Source: Gyromitra esculenta (Eukaryota > Ascomycota > Pezizomycetes > Pezizales > Discinaceae). From it: a stretch of DNA of 64,000 nt. The stretch is taken from NCBI GenBank assembly GCA_038503075.1, contig JBCAML010000006.1, positions 1,550,001 through 1,614,000 of the forward strand, given 5' to 3'. Of the stretch, positions 51,097 to 62,700 are shown piece after piece. The position numbers and the translations under genes were made by a program. Position 1 is the stretch's first letter. Every line of letters begins with the position of its first letter. The notes under the pieces were generated by a model. It made no database searches, was not told where the DNA came from, and saw only the letters and a list, made by a program, of their open reading frames with translations.

Positions 51097-52703
51097 TTAT
51101 ACAAGCGAGTTAATATAGTTCTCAATGTTAGTATACCCATTCCCAAACGAGTAGCCCGCAGCATCGTTTACAGCTGGATTCAAGCCGTGTGCAGTCTCCC
51201 ACGCATCGGGCATGCCGTCCTAAAAGAAAAGAAAAGCATTAGCATTGGTCGTTCGTTAAGAGTTTTAATTGACATAACGGAGAATCTCTTACCTTATCGG
51301 TATCAGTGAGAGTAGTTCCGCTGGCTACAGTTCCAGCCCCCGAAAACGGAGAGGTATTCTCATTTGTCAATATTTGTCCGAGAGTTCCAAGGGATTGCAA
51401 CTCCTGGATATATCTTGTGTCTACGCTATCCCTAGCTTTGGAGGCACCAGCGCCAGAGACAATAGCTTGGAATAAGCCTGATGTCGGGTTTAACACGGTA
51501 GCGACTGTGGGATACGCATAGCGAGAAGTCACGAATTGGACAGTGGTGTATTCAGATTGTGGGATAAGTGTCGGGTTAAGCACGCCGTCTAGGTTAAGGT
51601 CTTGATAATTGTTTGCAGCATAGACGTTGAAATTCAAATTTCCGCGGGTAAATGGGGCGATAGTTGTGGATGGGCCGCTGATGAAAAGGTTGGAGACGAT
51701 GTTTGCATCTATTTAGCATAGTAAGCTTTATAGATCCCAGGTATGTCATGTCAGTGATTGCAAGGGCCATACAAGATGCGCCGTCGGAGTCTCCGAGAAT
51801 ATAACCTCCACCACCACCCCAGTTATATATGACGTTATTGATGAACTATAGATATGATTTACTTATCAAATCTATAGTTCCAAATCTTTTGGGAGCACCA
51901 ACATACCTCATTCACACCTTTGACTTTCGGGTTTCTCGTGTGATTATCGATATATAGCGAGCGAATAATACTCACGCCTCCATCGGTCTGGATCAGGCCC
52001 CCACAAGAATGAGTTTGCAGACCCATAGCAATCATCGAATTCTGGATCGTGATATTTATCGCTTCGTTTCCGTTAATGCTGAAATTCTCGTCACGACCCC
52101 AGGATACGGAAACCTATAGCATACGATTAATATCAAACTAAATACTAACTCGAGCCTTGCTGTGGGACAAATAAGAGCATCGAGGGGATGGGCGGGAAAC
52201 CTACGTGGTCAAAGATCATATCGTGGCCTTCTGCAATCCCTACCGCGTCTTTTCCACTGTCTCCGCCGCTGCCCATCCGGAAGCGGATGTACCGAACAAT
52301 CACATGGTCGGCATTCGAGAAGGAAACACCATTCCCATAAACTGTGATACCACCCTATAGACCACCATTCAATTAGTCTATAAGGTCTCAAATGTTTAGG
52401 GAGGGATATAAGTCTACTCACACCTGGCGCCGTTTGCCCAGCAATAGTCTGGCGACTCAAAAACACCAACCTAGAATCAATATTGATCACTCCGCTAACC
52501 GCAAAAACAACCGTTCTGTTCGAAACACTGATGGCATCTCTAAGTGACCCCGTGCCACTATCATTCAAGTTTGTCACGATGTATACTGGTCCTCCGCGAC
52601 CACCGGTGGACAGCGCTCCGAACCCTTCGGCACCGGGGAAGGCGACAAGAGCTTGTGCTGTGGACAAGCAGAAGGAAAGGAGTAGCGTTTTGAAGAACAT
52701 CAT
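51097..52703 (-). CDS. Secreted pectate lyase (PL1-like), apparently frameshifted
   Basis: Cleaves polygalacturonate by beta-elimination; right-handed beta-helix protein. Exons in coding order: 52422-52703, 52205-52355, 51907-52113, 51773-51845, 51293-51708, 51097-51219, about 416 residues. A signal peptide ([18 protein letters not shown]) precedes [18 protein letters not shown] and [19 protein letters not shown], typical of the family. Downstream are [24 protein letters not shown] and [14 protein letters not shown]. Exon 2 has one base too many: [12 protein letters not shown] and [12 protein letters not shown] are in different frames, separated at a T run near 52319-52322. All other junctions are clean. 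It is either a young pseudogene or a sequencing error. The C-terminus ([15 protein letters not shown]) resembles dockerin-like or calcium-loop ends seen in these lyases. Confidence 0.85.
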
Positions 52704-54896
52704 CTTTTCTATTCAAAACCAAGTGATTCCGACGAAAAAAAAAAAGATATAATAGAGGATCCCACAACTAAACTCCGAAGTTTCGACGAGTTTATATACC
52801 CCCATTATTTCTTCCCCTTGCCCTTTCTCTAGTCAAGCAAGGTGTTAAAACTCTCCAGGAGCCCAACGGTTGAAGGTTCCGCAGTTCCGGTTTGGTCGCC
52901 AATTCGTCGTATGTCAAAGAAGCATAAGACTAGAGCGCATCGCAGCTGTCTCTGGGATACCCGAAGTGTGGGGAAAGAAAAGAAGTTTGAACTTTATAAT
53001 GATCGGCATTGCCTGGTGGCGTATCGGGCTGATGGTTGCCGAGTACCTGCAGAATAATCATATGTCAGTGGTGATGATCCGGATACCGAAGCTATAGTAG
53101 AAACAAATGTATACGTGTTTGAATATTTGCTTGCCTTTGTTTGGTATTGGCAAAATAGCTGCATGCCATAAGCTTCGCATTTTCGTGAATTCCGAAATGT
53201 GGATTGGATGCGTACCACAGTACCTTTCTTTCTTTCCATACGTAGGAATTCTGGATATAAAATAGAAAACCGCGGCTGCGAATCAACGGTCTCTAGAAAC
53301 CTTGTCTATGACAACCAAACCCTACGACCTCCCAAATTCCATAACGGCCCGTACTGCCTATGGGATGTCTGGGCGACCAAGCATCAGCTACTAGGTTTGG
53401 GGTTCCACAGAGCCAGGGATATGGAGTCCAGCACAGCCAATCATCATTACTAGGCAGTGGAGCTGTTTTCAAAAAGAAAACATAACATATCTAGGTACCA
53501 TCGTGCTCATGCTGACCCAACGCCGTAGCTCACGATGTTGTAAAATATGGGACGGACGAGATCGATCGCTTGATTCTCTGCAGGCTGGCAGCACGGCCCC
53601 GTCTATATACAAGTACATGTATATACCCTTCTAGAGCCTCCCGGGTGCCCGTGGACTCGGGCTTATGTCTCTCACCAACTCCCGTCCCTGAGCCTTCCCT
53701 GTGGGCTCCCCGGACAGTACAGTCGAGTGATCCAGGGTGACTGGCACATAGGACACACATGTAGCTAAAGAAGGCCCCCTAGCAAGGATAACGCAGATGT
53801 ACGCGCCAATAGACTCTTCTCAATACCCAAATCCACCCTACAGTTGTGCTGACCCTCGCTTGATATTTAGAGTATGCTTATATTTCAAGGGGTGACAGAA
53901 TTAAAGCAATGTGCCACCCCACCCCATCCCTAACACCGACGATTTGCCGTAAGGCAATACCCTTGAGATAAGCGTAAATTTTAGTGCTTACATCAGCGCA
54001 CTACATACACTGGGGGACGAAGTACGTACCTGGTATCGCCTTGCGGGAGGCGTACCTAGGCACTAATTAAGCAAACGTACCAACTATTAAATCAGCATGC
54101 TGGACCAAGGATCTGGGGATTTTGTAGGTACGACGTACCGTACGCTTATATCCCTGGCTCATTGGTTCTCCTGCTTCGATTCGCAAAATATCATATGGAG
54201 CCATATTAAGTCGGTTTTAGGGCACTATTATTTATCCACTCATTTATGGGCCCGGGGTCTAGCTTGGGGCGTACATACGAGATCAGTGCTAATAAATATG
54301 CGTAAACCCTGAGTTTCCGCGAACGGTATGTACGTACGTATATACTCTAATCTATTGCAGTAGCAATAACCGACCAAGCTAGATCGGCGCTTCAACAACT
54401 TTGATACAACCTCCGAACATAACGTATTGTTTGCAATGAGCCATCATATACATTTACGGAATAATATCATGATATTTCTCAACTTATCAAGCGGTTGTGT
54501 GATAAGATCCCAAGATTTTTCGTACACATACCCAGCCTAAAGACTACCAACACTAACACCATGATGAGTGAAGAAAAAGAAATACAAAATACAAAATACA
54601 AACTCCACTATCGTCAAGAAAGAGAAGGAGGGAGAAACTCCCCAGCGACATCCGTATCTTTGGAATAAAAATAAATCGAAATGCAACCCAAAAGAAGAGA
54701 AAGAAACGAGAGATCAAAAAAAATAACAAGTTACACAATACCATAGTGTTAAAATAAATAATACACTCCCTAGAGAGAAGAAAAGAAAAGAAAAGAAAGT
54801 CGTCATCCCAGCGTTTTCCAGCTCAGCCGTTTCAATCCATCATAAACCGTGTCCATTACTAATTAACGCCATCAACGCAAGTGCTATTATTCCAGC
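52704..54896. other. Gene-free stretch between the pectate lyase and the lipase
   Basis: It contains the lyase promoter and the lipase 3' end. A TACATGTA palindrome lies at 53614-53621. An AAAGA-type run lies at about 54778-54799 and an AAATAC run at 54580-54600. The frames here have no similarity. Confidence 0.45.
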
Positions 54897-56101
54897 TCAA
54901 AGCTCACCCTCCACTTCTTTAAGCTGATCACACGTCACCTCATCCTCCCCATCTTTAAGATATCTAGTCCCGAACCTATCCACAGCTTCCTCCCCTCTTT
55001 CCCGCCCATATTCTGCCGCCTCCGCAATCCTGATCTTCCTCAGGAACGAATCTTCCGGCACGCACAGCCCCATCCGGTGGAAATAATCTCTATGCGCCCA
55101 AAACAGTTGCAACGCATTCGCATTCCCTTTCGCGATACAAGTGGGGTCCTCATTGCCGTTACACAGTCTTATGTCGCAGCGTGTATAAGGGAGCTGTGGC
55201 GCAGAGATATAGTACTCATATGCATGTTGGACGTACCCCCACTGAGTCAATGGCACGAGGGGAACCGGATCATGACTATGCGTAACGCGGCGGTACGTAT
55301 CCGGCGTGAACTTTCGATTGAAAAACTCCGCAAGCTCCAAATTGCCAACCTTCGGCTCACCAAACGTTGTGACGGTTGGCTTCCAGCCACGTCCTTGATA
55401 ATCGAGTCCAGCGAGCGCAGCCACAGCGCCGCCGAGAGAGTGACCCACAAGTGTCAGCGCATACTCTGGATACTGCTCTACGAGCTCAGCGACAACATGA
55501 GATATGATGAGATTGCTCTGCGACCAGCTTTCGAGGAAGCCAGCGTGCACGAAGCAGTTTTCGCATTTATCCGAGTTGGCGCTGTGGCCCTCGGAGGGGT
55601 ACGGGATGTATTCCTGCTTGTTGAAGGAGAGATCTGCGAGGGCGTTGACGATCGAGTAGGTTCCGCGGAAAGCGATGATGATGCGTGGGACAGCGGGAGG
55701 ATGGGAGAGCGCAATGTAGCCGCAGGAGTCAGAAAGGGTGAGACCAGTATTCCAGGTCTAGTTGTGTGCATTAGCGATATTCCTGTGCTGTTTCAATGGG
55801 CAGGGCGGGTATGTACCTGCTTCAGCTCAAAAGTGGGGAAGTTTTTGCAGAAGGATAGACATTCGAACGGCGGTTCAACGCCCGTGTTGAGAGAGCCAAC
55901 GCAATAGGCGATGTCCACGATCCGCGAGAGTTCTTCAAATTCATCGTAGAGATCCTGGGCTATGGGGTCGTTTTTGAGAGCCGTGGACGAGGCACCGAGG
56001 CGAATTTGAGCTGAGATTGCAGGAACCGGGCTGGGAACCGCGGAGGAGAACGGCGACAGCAGCAGAGCCAGCAGAACAAACGGAGACAGACGGCGGAGCA
56101 T
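54897..56101 (-). CDS. Secreted class 3 (Rhizomucor-type) lipase, apparently frameshifted
   Basis: Triacylglycerol lipase or feruloyl-esterase-like alpha/beta hydrolase. Exons in coding order: 55817-56101 and 54897-55758, about 382 residues. A signal peptide is present (MLRRLSPFVLLALLLSPFSS), then AQDLYDEFEELSRIVDIAYC. Exon 2 has FRGTYSIVNALADL (oxyanion region), the nucleophile elbow TLVGHSLGGAVAALAG, the catalytic Asp in HSHDPVPLVP and the catalytic His in LFWAHRDYF. Paired cysteines occur (CENCF). At the start of exon 2 the frame of TWNTGL (fixed by the splice junction) and that of TLSDSCGYIALSHPP differ by one base, near 55740. No alternative splice site found repairs this, so a +1 insertion or a sequencing error is likely. 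The gene is divergent from Spp2. Confidence 0.83.
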
Positions 56102-56429
56102 TGGGGAGACGGAGACGAAGACGAAGACGAAGACGACCTGGAGCAGCAGCAGGGGAGGAGAGAGGCATAGGGGAGAAGCCAGGAGGCGTTGCGGGGACAC
56201 GACCCAGATCTGGTGGGCGACGATGCCGCGTGACGGACATCTGTTGAGCTTCCCGTCATTTCTGGAGAAAAGTCCGGGGAAGTGTGTCACGTGCCTCCGT
56301 CGCTGCCTCTGCCAAGCCGCTGCGGAGCTCCAACTCCATCTCTTCTCCCTCCTCCACCCTCAGCTTCTCTCACCACCACCCTCCTCCACCCCAGCTCCTG
56401 TCTGCTCACTGCTCGCTGCTCGGACAGCC
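56102..56429. promoter_or_regulatory. Divergent promoter region, lipase / Spp2
   Basis: These 328 bp lie between divergent start codons. The lipase leader holds a GAAGAC-type repeat at about 56109-56142. Open frames extend across this region on both strands because it is GC-rich; they are not expected to be coding. Confidence 0.45.
56109..56142. repeat. (GAAGAC)n hexamer repeat in the lipase leader
   Basis: About five imperfect GAGACG/GAAGAC units, directly upstream of the lipase start codon. Confidence 0.75.
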
Positions 56430-57836
56430 ATGGCCTCCCCAGCCCCTACTGACACTCCCCGTCCGCCACCCTCCTTCTCCATCTCCCTCGGTCCCGCCAA
56501 ACCAAAACCCGCCCCTCGCAAACCCGCCCCTACCTTCGCCCCAAAGCGCTCCGCCGCGCATCTTGACTCAGACGACGAAGACCACCATGAAGAAGAAGAG
56601 CGCGCAAACAAAGTACAGCTGGTCACAGGCTTCGACGCAACCCGTGGCGGTGCTGTCGACCTTGACGACGCTCCAAAGAAACCCCAGGGCCCACTCGTAA
56701 TCCCGAAACTCTCCAACCGCAACTGGCGCGAGGAAGCAGAGCGCCGTCGCGGTGGCAGCGGGCAGTCAAAGAAGGCGATCTACCTCCCGCCAGAAGCACT
56801 CGCGAAGCAGAAGGGCGGATTGACGGAGGAAGACTTGGTGGAAAAAGATGTGACAGAGCAGAAATACGGACTACAGACTTTTGATAGAAAGGCTGAAGAA
56901 ACACCGGTAGAAACTGAATCGGCACCTTCTACAGATGATGCTCCCCCGCCAGTCCCGAAGACGGAGGAGGAAATCGCCCTTGCATCCCTTCTCCGAGGCG
57001 ACGCTGCAGCGCCTTCAACCCTCGTTCTTGCTCCCACCCCCGCAAGTAATGGCAATGACTGGCGCGCTGCTCGAAACGCCGTACAGAATGAAGACGCGGC
57101 ATTCAAAACCGATGTCGCCTCCCGTCCGGAAATGGCAACACTGGAGGATTACGCCGCGGTCCCCGTCGAAGAGTTCGGCGCAGCTCTCCTCCGTGGAATG
57201 GGTTGGAAGGAAGGTGACGAAGTCGGCAAGCGACGGGGTGCAGCGAGCAAGCCGCGAGTGGTTGAGAAGCGACCAGCATTCTTAGGAATAGGCGCAAAGG
57301 CGAAGGAGGAGATCCCGGAACTGGGGACATGGGGGAAGGGGGACAAAAAACGGCGGGGAAGGCAGGATACAACTTATATCCCTGTTGTAATGGTAGACAA
57401 AAAGACAGGGAAGATTGTGGACCCTGCACAAGTAGAGGCAGAGGCAGCCGCAGCGACAAACACGAATGGGAATAGCAAGGGGGAACGCGAGAGTGAGCGG
57501 GACCGCGATAGGGATTCCTCAAAGAGAGATAGATCGCGCGACCGTGGCAGCAGGAGTGAACGGAGAGACCGCGAGCGAAGCTACGATTCATCTGATCGAC
57601 GGCGCCGAGACCGAGACCGATCTCGGGATCGTGGAGGTAGAGACAGTGGCAGGGACAGAGACAGTGGTAGGGACAGAGACAGTGGTAGGGACAGAGACAG
57701 TGGTAGAGATAGAGATAGAGACAGGGATAGAGAACGGAGGGGAGGCGATGGCCGCGATAGGCGACGAGGCGACGACCGAAGAAGAGACGATAGAAAGGAT
57801 CGTGATCGTGATCGTGATCGGAGGGAAAGGCGTTAA
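56430..57836 (+). CDS. SPP2: Pre-mRNA-splicing factor Spp2 (G-patch, GPKOW-like)
   Basis: G-patch cofactor that activates the DEAH helicase Prp2 in the first catalytic step of splicing. Single exon, 468 residues. The N-terminus is Pro-rich and basic (SFSISLGPAKPKPAPRK), as in Spp2 proteins. The middle is acidic and disordered (LDSDDEDHHEEEE, YLPPEALAKQKGGLTEEDL). The G-patch-type motif is VPVEEFGAALLRGMGWKEGD at about residue 245, followed by KRRGAASKPRVVEKRPAFLGIGA. The C-terminal 110 residues are an Arg/Asp/Ser tail with an internal repeat. An in-frame upstream Met at 56223 would add a GC-rich leader without similarity, so the Met at 56430 is preferred. Confidence 0.9.
   Translation: MASPAPTDTPRPPPSFSISLGPAKPKPAPRKPAPTFAPKRSAAHLDSDDEDHHEEEERANKVQLVTGFDATRGGAVDLDDAPKKPQGPLVIPKLSNRNWREEAERRRGGSGQSKKAIYLPPEALAKQKGGLTEEDLVEKDVTEQKYGLQTFDRKAEETPVETESAPSTDDAPPPVPKTEEEIALASLLRGDAAAPSTLVLAPTPASNGNDWRAARNAVQNEDAAFKTDVASRPEMATLEDYAAVPVEEFGAALLRGMGWKEGDEVGKRRGAASKPRVVEKRPAFLGIGAKAKEEIPELGTWGKGDKKRRGRQDTTYIPVVMVDKKTGKIVDPAQVEAEAAAATNTNGNSKGERESERDRDRDSSKRDRSRDRGSRSERRDRERSYDSSDRRRRDRDRSRDRGGRDSGRDRDSGRDRDSGRDRDSGRDRDRDRDRERRGGDGRDRRRGDDRRRDDRKDRDRDRDRRERR
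57636..57707 (+). repeat. 18-nt coding tandem repeat in Spp2 (about 4 copies)
   Basis: Nearly identical copies of an 18-nt unit (GGGACAGAGACAGTGGTA) encode Gly-Arg-Asp-Arg-Asp-Ser repeats in the RD tail. Copy number probably varies between strains. Confidence 0.85.
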
Positions 57837-59724
57837 TTTGAGGTTATTTTTTTAAAAAAAAAATGTATTAGGACTATGAGCATGAGCTGTACGATATAGA
57901 TCTTTATTTTTATTTTTATTTTTTTATAAAATTGCTTGCATGTCAGCGAGGTGGGGTAGTTTGAAGGGACAGGGTTGATACCAATTTACCTGGGGGGGGG
58001 GAATGGAGAATTTGAATATTAATGGGCTATTTATTGGCTGGATCTCTGTGTTTACTTGGTTGTGTTGTAGCTATCTAGCTTCGCAGCGTCTGGGATTGAA
58101 GAGAAAGTCGAAACTTGGCGGGGGATAATACAGGAGATCGGAGGTCTGGGGTGCTTATATTCCTGCGTATCTCGAGAATAACATGTATCCTTGGTATATA
58201 CAAACCTTGCAGTAAGCAGTAAATAGTTAGAGAATCACAGAATCTCACTCGAGTGCTCGTCTCCTCAACATCCAATAAACAGCACTATCCCATCCCACAG
58301 ACATCATATTGACTTAAAACACACAAAACCAATGTAGCAACTCATTTCAGAGCTTTAATTAATATCATCGTAGGATAGTTAAAATGGGATACAACAGCGA
58401 AGATTCCCCAATTTCTATAGGATAGAAAATTCGACTCATGCTCCTTTTTCTTTTATTAACGAATATTGAGGTTAAGGTATAGTTTAATGGGAGAAGCTCT
58501 GGATTCCTAGGATAGTATCAAACCTGGTTCCCCTAAGTAAGCCAGTTCAAGTCCCCGGTTCGTGTCCGGTAGACTATGGTCTCTCCCCACCGGAGTAGAA
58601 GAACTTTTTGTTGGCCCTCCTGTACGTGCAGAAACTTGGTCAGAGTTTTTCTTTATATTTGATCACGGCGTTGTTCAGTCTCGCCCAAGGGATAAGAGAG
58701 GGGCGTGTGGGCTTCTGCGTTTTGCTCGGGTTTGGTTCCCGCGGTGGTGCTTGCGAAATGCGGCCATTTAGTCACGGCTACATGTACTTTATATCTATAC
58801 TCAATCCTTTACTCCCGCTCTACAGATCTTGCGGTGAAGTTTCCCCCGAAGGCCTCGATAATGCTGAAGAAACGCCAAGTAGCACCGGATGCTTCAAAAA
58901 TAAGTACCTGCAACAAACGAAGCACCATTTATTATTTCAAACCCGAACGATGAAGAGACGGGGCAAAATCAAAACGACTGTAAAAGCAAATGCCCAAACG
59001 TTCAGCCCATCCGTACAATGTTCTTAGGTACATATATCCAAAGGCAGAGATATCCTCAACCTCAATATCTGACTTCGTCGCAATCAACCAAAAAGACCCA
59101 TAAAAGAAAGACAGACATAACTCTCCAGATCTCCCAAATCCGTATTTCACCCAAAACTATTCCTCCTAACCTGTCTCTTTTCCATTCCAATACCATTATC
59201 ATCTCACATTAAGCATAAGGCTTTTTTTTTCGTCCATAAAAGAAACAGCAAACCGAAATCACTCCACCCCCGGTCCCCCTACAACCTCAAAAATGACATC
59301 CAAGAAGTAAATCGACAAAAATCGAATAAAAAATAAGGTGACTAAATCGGCTAGCTAGTTAGAATATATATTCCCGCTCGTTTAAAAAAAGAACGAGGGT
59401 GGAGTGACTGAATCTGGTATAAGTAAGTATATGCGTGTAAGTTTCCAGCAACCCAACCAACCACAATACAAAATCCCAACCCGGCTCGGGTGGGTCCCTA
59501 ATTAATCATAACCATCGAATCGAAATATACTTGTCACAAAAAAGAAAGAAGAAGAAAAAGAAAGTCAACCTCTGGAACAAAATTTCGTACAGCAACAAAT
59601 AAAGAAAACTTGTCATGCCCTACTTTCTCCTATCAACTCAAGTTAAATCAAGTCAAACCCTCTTTAAGCTCTGATTCCAAAATCGAATATAGCCACTCAG
59701 GGGAGGAAGAAAGTGCTACCGATC
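57837..59724. other. Convergent gap between Spp2 and the ArfGAP gene
   Basis: Both genes end here. It has an A/T-rich Spp2 3' region with TTTTTA repeats (57900-57925), a G run near 57992, and one TACATGTA (58779-58786). A tRNA-like segment near 58473-58572 was examined and rejected. Small frames at 58.5-59.2 kb have no similarity. Confidence 0.45.
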
Positions 59725-62700
59725 CTATCGTTCTAACTGCGGTGCTCTATGTAGCCTTGCTCCCGTCGAAACTCGCTTCTGCAACCTTTCCTTCTCTTTC
59801 TGCTGTCGTTCCCTCATGCTAGCCATAGCACTGCTGCTTGTCGGCATTGGCTCGTGTTTGTCGGCCGTTAAACCGGCTCCAGCACTAGTACTTGTGGTCG
59901 GTCCCGCTGGCGTCCTTTTTGCTGTTTTTGCCGCGAGATAGTTCTTTGCTGCTAGGCTTAGTTCACTATGCGGTATCGACAATGGGATTTCGCCTCCATT
60001 TTGTATTAACAGCTCGGCAAGTGGGAAAGTAGTTGGATTGATATTTGGAGATGATGCGGATGGTGATAGTTCGCTGGTTGTAGCGGAGGGCGGGTCGGCG
60101 GCGGCGAGGGCCAGGAATATTACATGGAGGGATGACGAAGGATCAATCGTGTTTGGAGACCCATGTAAAGCAAGGGCATAGAGGCCACCTGGAAGGTCGT
60201 TCTTTTTGCTTGCGGCTAGGATCGATTCGTCTGGTGACGCAAATTGCGATAGCGTTGGAGAAAGAGGTTGGACGTAGGCACGATCAACGTATTTTGAGGT
60301 GATAAACTTTAGGCGTGTTTCACGGGATGATCTGGGGTCAGGCCGTTGAGATGGGTCTAACCTGGCTTCCCAGATAGAATTGGATAGCCGGTTTCCAACT
60401 TGACAGAGAAGTTCAATCAAGTCTGGGGTGAAAGAAGTAACATCTAACGTAAGTGACCGGACTTTGGAAATATGAGTTCCAAGGGAACGGTGGAGGCCGC
60501 TGCATTCTATACATCATTTTCCTTAGCTCACGCGCTTTAAACTAGGGGCCACCAACCAAACTTACCAATGCACAAAACGATCCCCAAATTTATAGCAACC
60601 CATTCCGTCTTGACCTGGCTGCCGCAATCCGCACAACTACTATTTGTAGGGTCTGCTTCCCGTATCATCTGCAGCAACTTCTCCGGATCTTCTCCAAAAT
60701 TACTACTATTTCGCCTGGGGTTCATTGGCCTTGCGCCTACTGTGGTCCGTCTATAAACATTATTATTTGAGTTGTTGTAAGAAGTGGGATTGGAGCCATG
60801 AACGGAGTGGTGATAGTGGGGGGTTTTCCCCGTCAGCGCAGTCTGTATATTTTTGAGCTTGTCGGTTGGGCCCTCGTTGTTTTCAACGTGAGAAGTATCG
60901 AAATTCCGAACAGAGCCACTACCCTCGATAGTGCTCTTGACTGCATTATTTATGGCACTTATCCAAGTGTTCATATCTTCTTCCGAGGTCGCTTGATAGA
61001 CACGCTTATACTGCGGAGTAACGATTTCGAAACAGAACCGTCGGTCCGAATTTCTTGCTTCACGGACTGATGCCATCTTAAGATTAATGGGGTCGTTATG
61101 GAGATCTAATTTTTGTTTCCAGTTTGAATATTCGTACAGCTGCCCTCCGGCAAGAACTACCCAATACCTAGATATTCTGTCAGTAGTGGCTAGGAATTTT
61201 GTTAGAAAATATACATACTTGTGCCAAGCTTGTTTATTCAATCCCTTCGGATCAGCATGGCTCCCAGGCCTACTCAGGGCCCACAAAAGTCCCTCTTTTC
61301 TACGCTCAGATTCACCATTGGTGACACCGAGACCATTGTACTCCTTCTCTTGTAAATCTCGTATACCCTTAAATTTACTATTATTACTACTAGCGCTAGG
61401 TGAATTGCTTAGTAGTGACGGTGCAGAGTTCGTCTGGAATCCATGGCCCAGTTGTGGCGGTGACATACTGCCTTCAGGCCCAGTTTCACTTCCAGAAGAA
61501 ACTGCTCTAATACTACTCGTACCAACTCCCAATTTCTCAAAACCCTTATTGTGTCCTAGAATCTCACTTGGAGTGGATCCGTATAAAGGAGAAGTAATAG
61601 TAGGTGGTATAAACGACGGAAGATTGTCAGGTTCGAGATAATTCTTGCTGTTCTTCTCTAGAACGCGTCTTCTCTCCTCACGCTCCGTTCGTTGGACCTG
61701 GAACTCTTTTTCAGATTCCTTTACCTCGTAACTTAGAGCTTCCAATTGTGGCATAAGCTCTTGTACTCTCTTTGCAGTTGCCAGGTAGCTCTTTGCTTGG
61801 GCATCCGCAAATTTAGTAAGCTGTGAGAGAACCTCTTGCTCCTTCCTCCCACCATGAAGATCTTGCATGAAGGTACAGTAATCGAATCTCTTGAGCTCAA
61901 AGTTTTTCCGTTTACTCTGGTACTTTGTCTCGCTTTCAATCTTTTTCTTTTCTTTTGCTGAGTCGTTTCTGATTCCTAAGTATCGACTGACATAGTTGTA
62001 ATAATCTCGACTCTCTTCCTCAAAATCTTTCTTTTTAGATTCTGCTTGCTTGATGTCAATATTGTACAGTCGAGTCAGAGGATCGATTATCAGCTTCTGG
62101 AGGCTTGCTTCGTTTTGCCTTTCAAAGAGAAGAATTTCTCTATATGTCCGCTCAAAGTAGTGGTCAAGGGCCGGTTGGATCCCTACAGCATTTCCTGAGC
62201 TTGCAGCATCCCGTAGAGCTTCCATGAAAGCACTGACAGCGTCATTGCAAACAATCTGTGCCTGCCTGGCTCCCTCCGCCCGCTTCAACACCTTTTTCAT
62301 TTTGGTGCGTAAAGTTCCTGTTTTCTGCTCCAAGCTCTTGATTGTGGCTCTGAACAAAGGTCCATCTTCAGCCATCGCGCTGTCTACTGGTCGTGGGCAA
62401 TTATCCACCTTTACCGAGGGTGCGTTTGTAATCGAGAGTGCTAATGTTGAGCCATCAAATGTATCTATGAGGGGAGACGGTGGTTCGGCATCGGGCGAGT
62501 TATCATTAGCTTTGAACTCCGGAGAATTGCCAGAGACGACAGTTCGTAGCCTCGGCGGGAAACCGACAGTGAATTCCGAACCAGGAAGCGGTGAAGGAGG
62601 CCAAGTTCGTGGCGTGTCTGTAAAATGTTAGCTCTCGTTTATTGTGCATGCGAATTCCGCTGATGCTTACTCTGAACCCAAAAAGAAAATTGAGCTAAGG

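Noticed and set aside
55077..55907. 276-codon open frame on the plus strand
   Set aside because: It lies antisense to the lipase gene, whose family motifs are on the minus strand. It has no similarity of its own.
56223..56429. N-terminal extension of Spp2 from an upstream in-frame Met
   Set aside because: The extension is GC-rich leader sequence without similarity; the protein from Met 56430 starts like other Spp2 proteins.
58473..58572. tRNA-like segment with an A-box-like TAGTTTAATGG and two B-box-like stretches (GTTCAAGTCC, GGTTCGTGTCC)
   Set aside because: No acceptor stem pairs (TAAGGTA against TAGACTA fails), the B boxes lack key bases, and no convincing anticodon arm forms. At best it is a degenerate tRNA relic.
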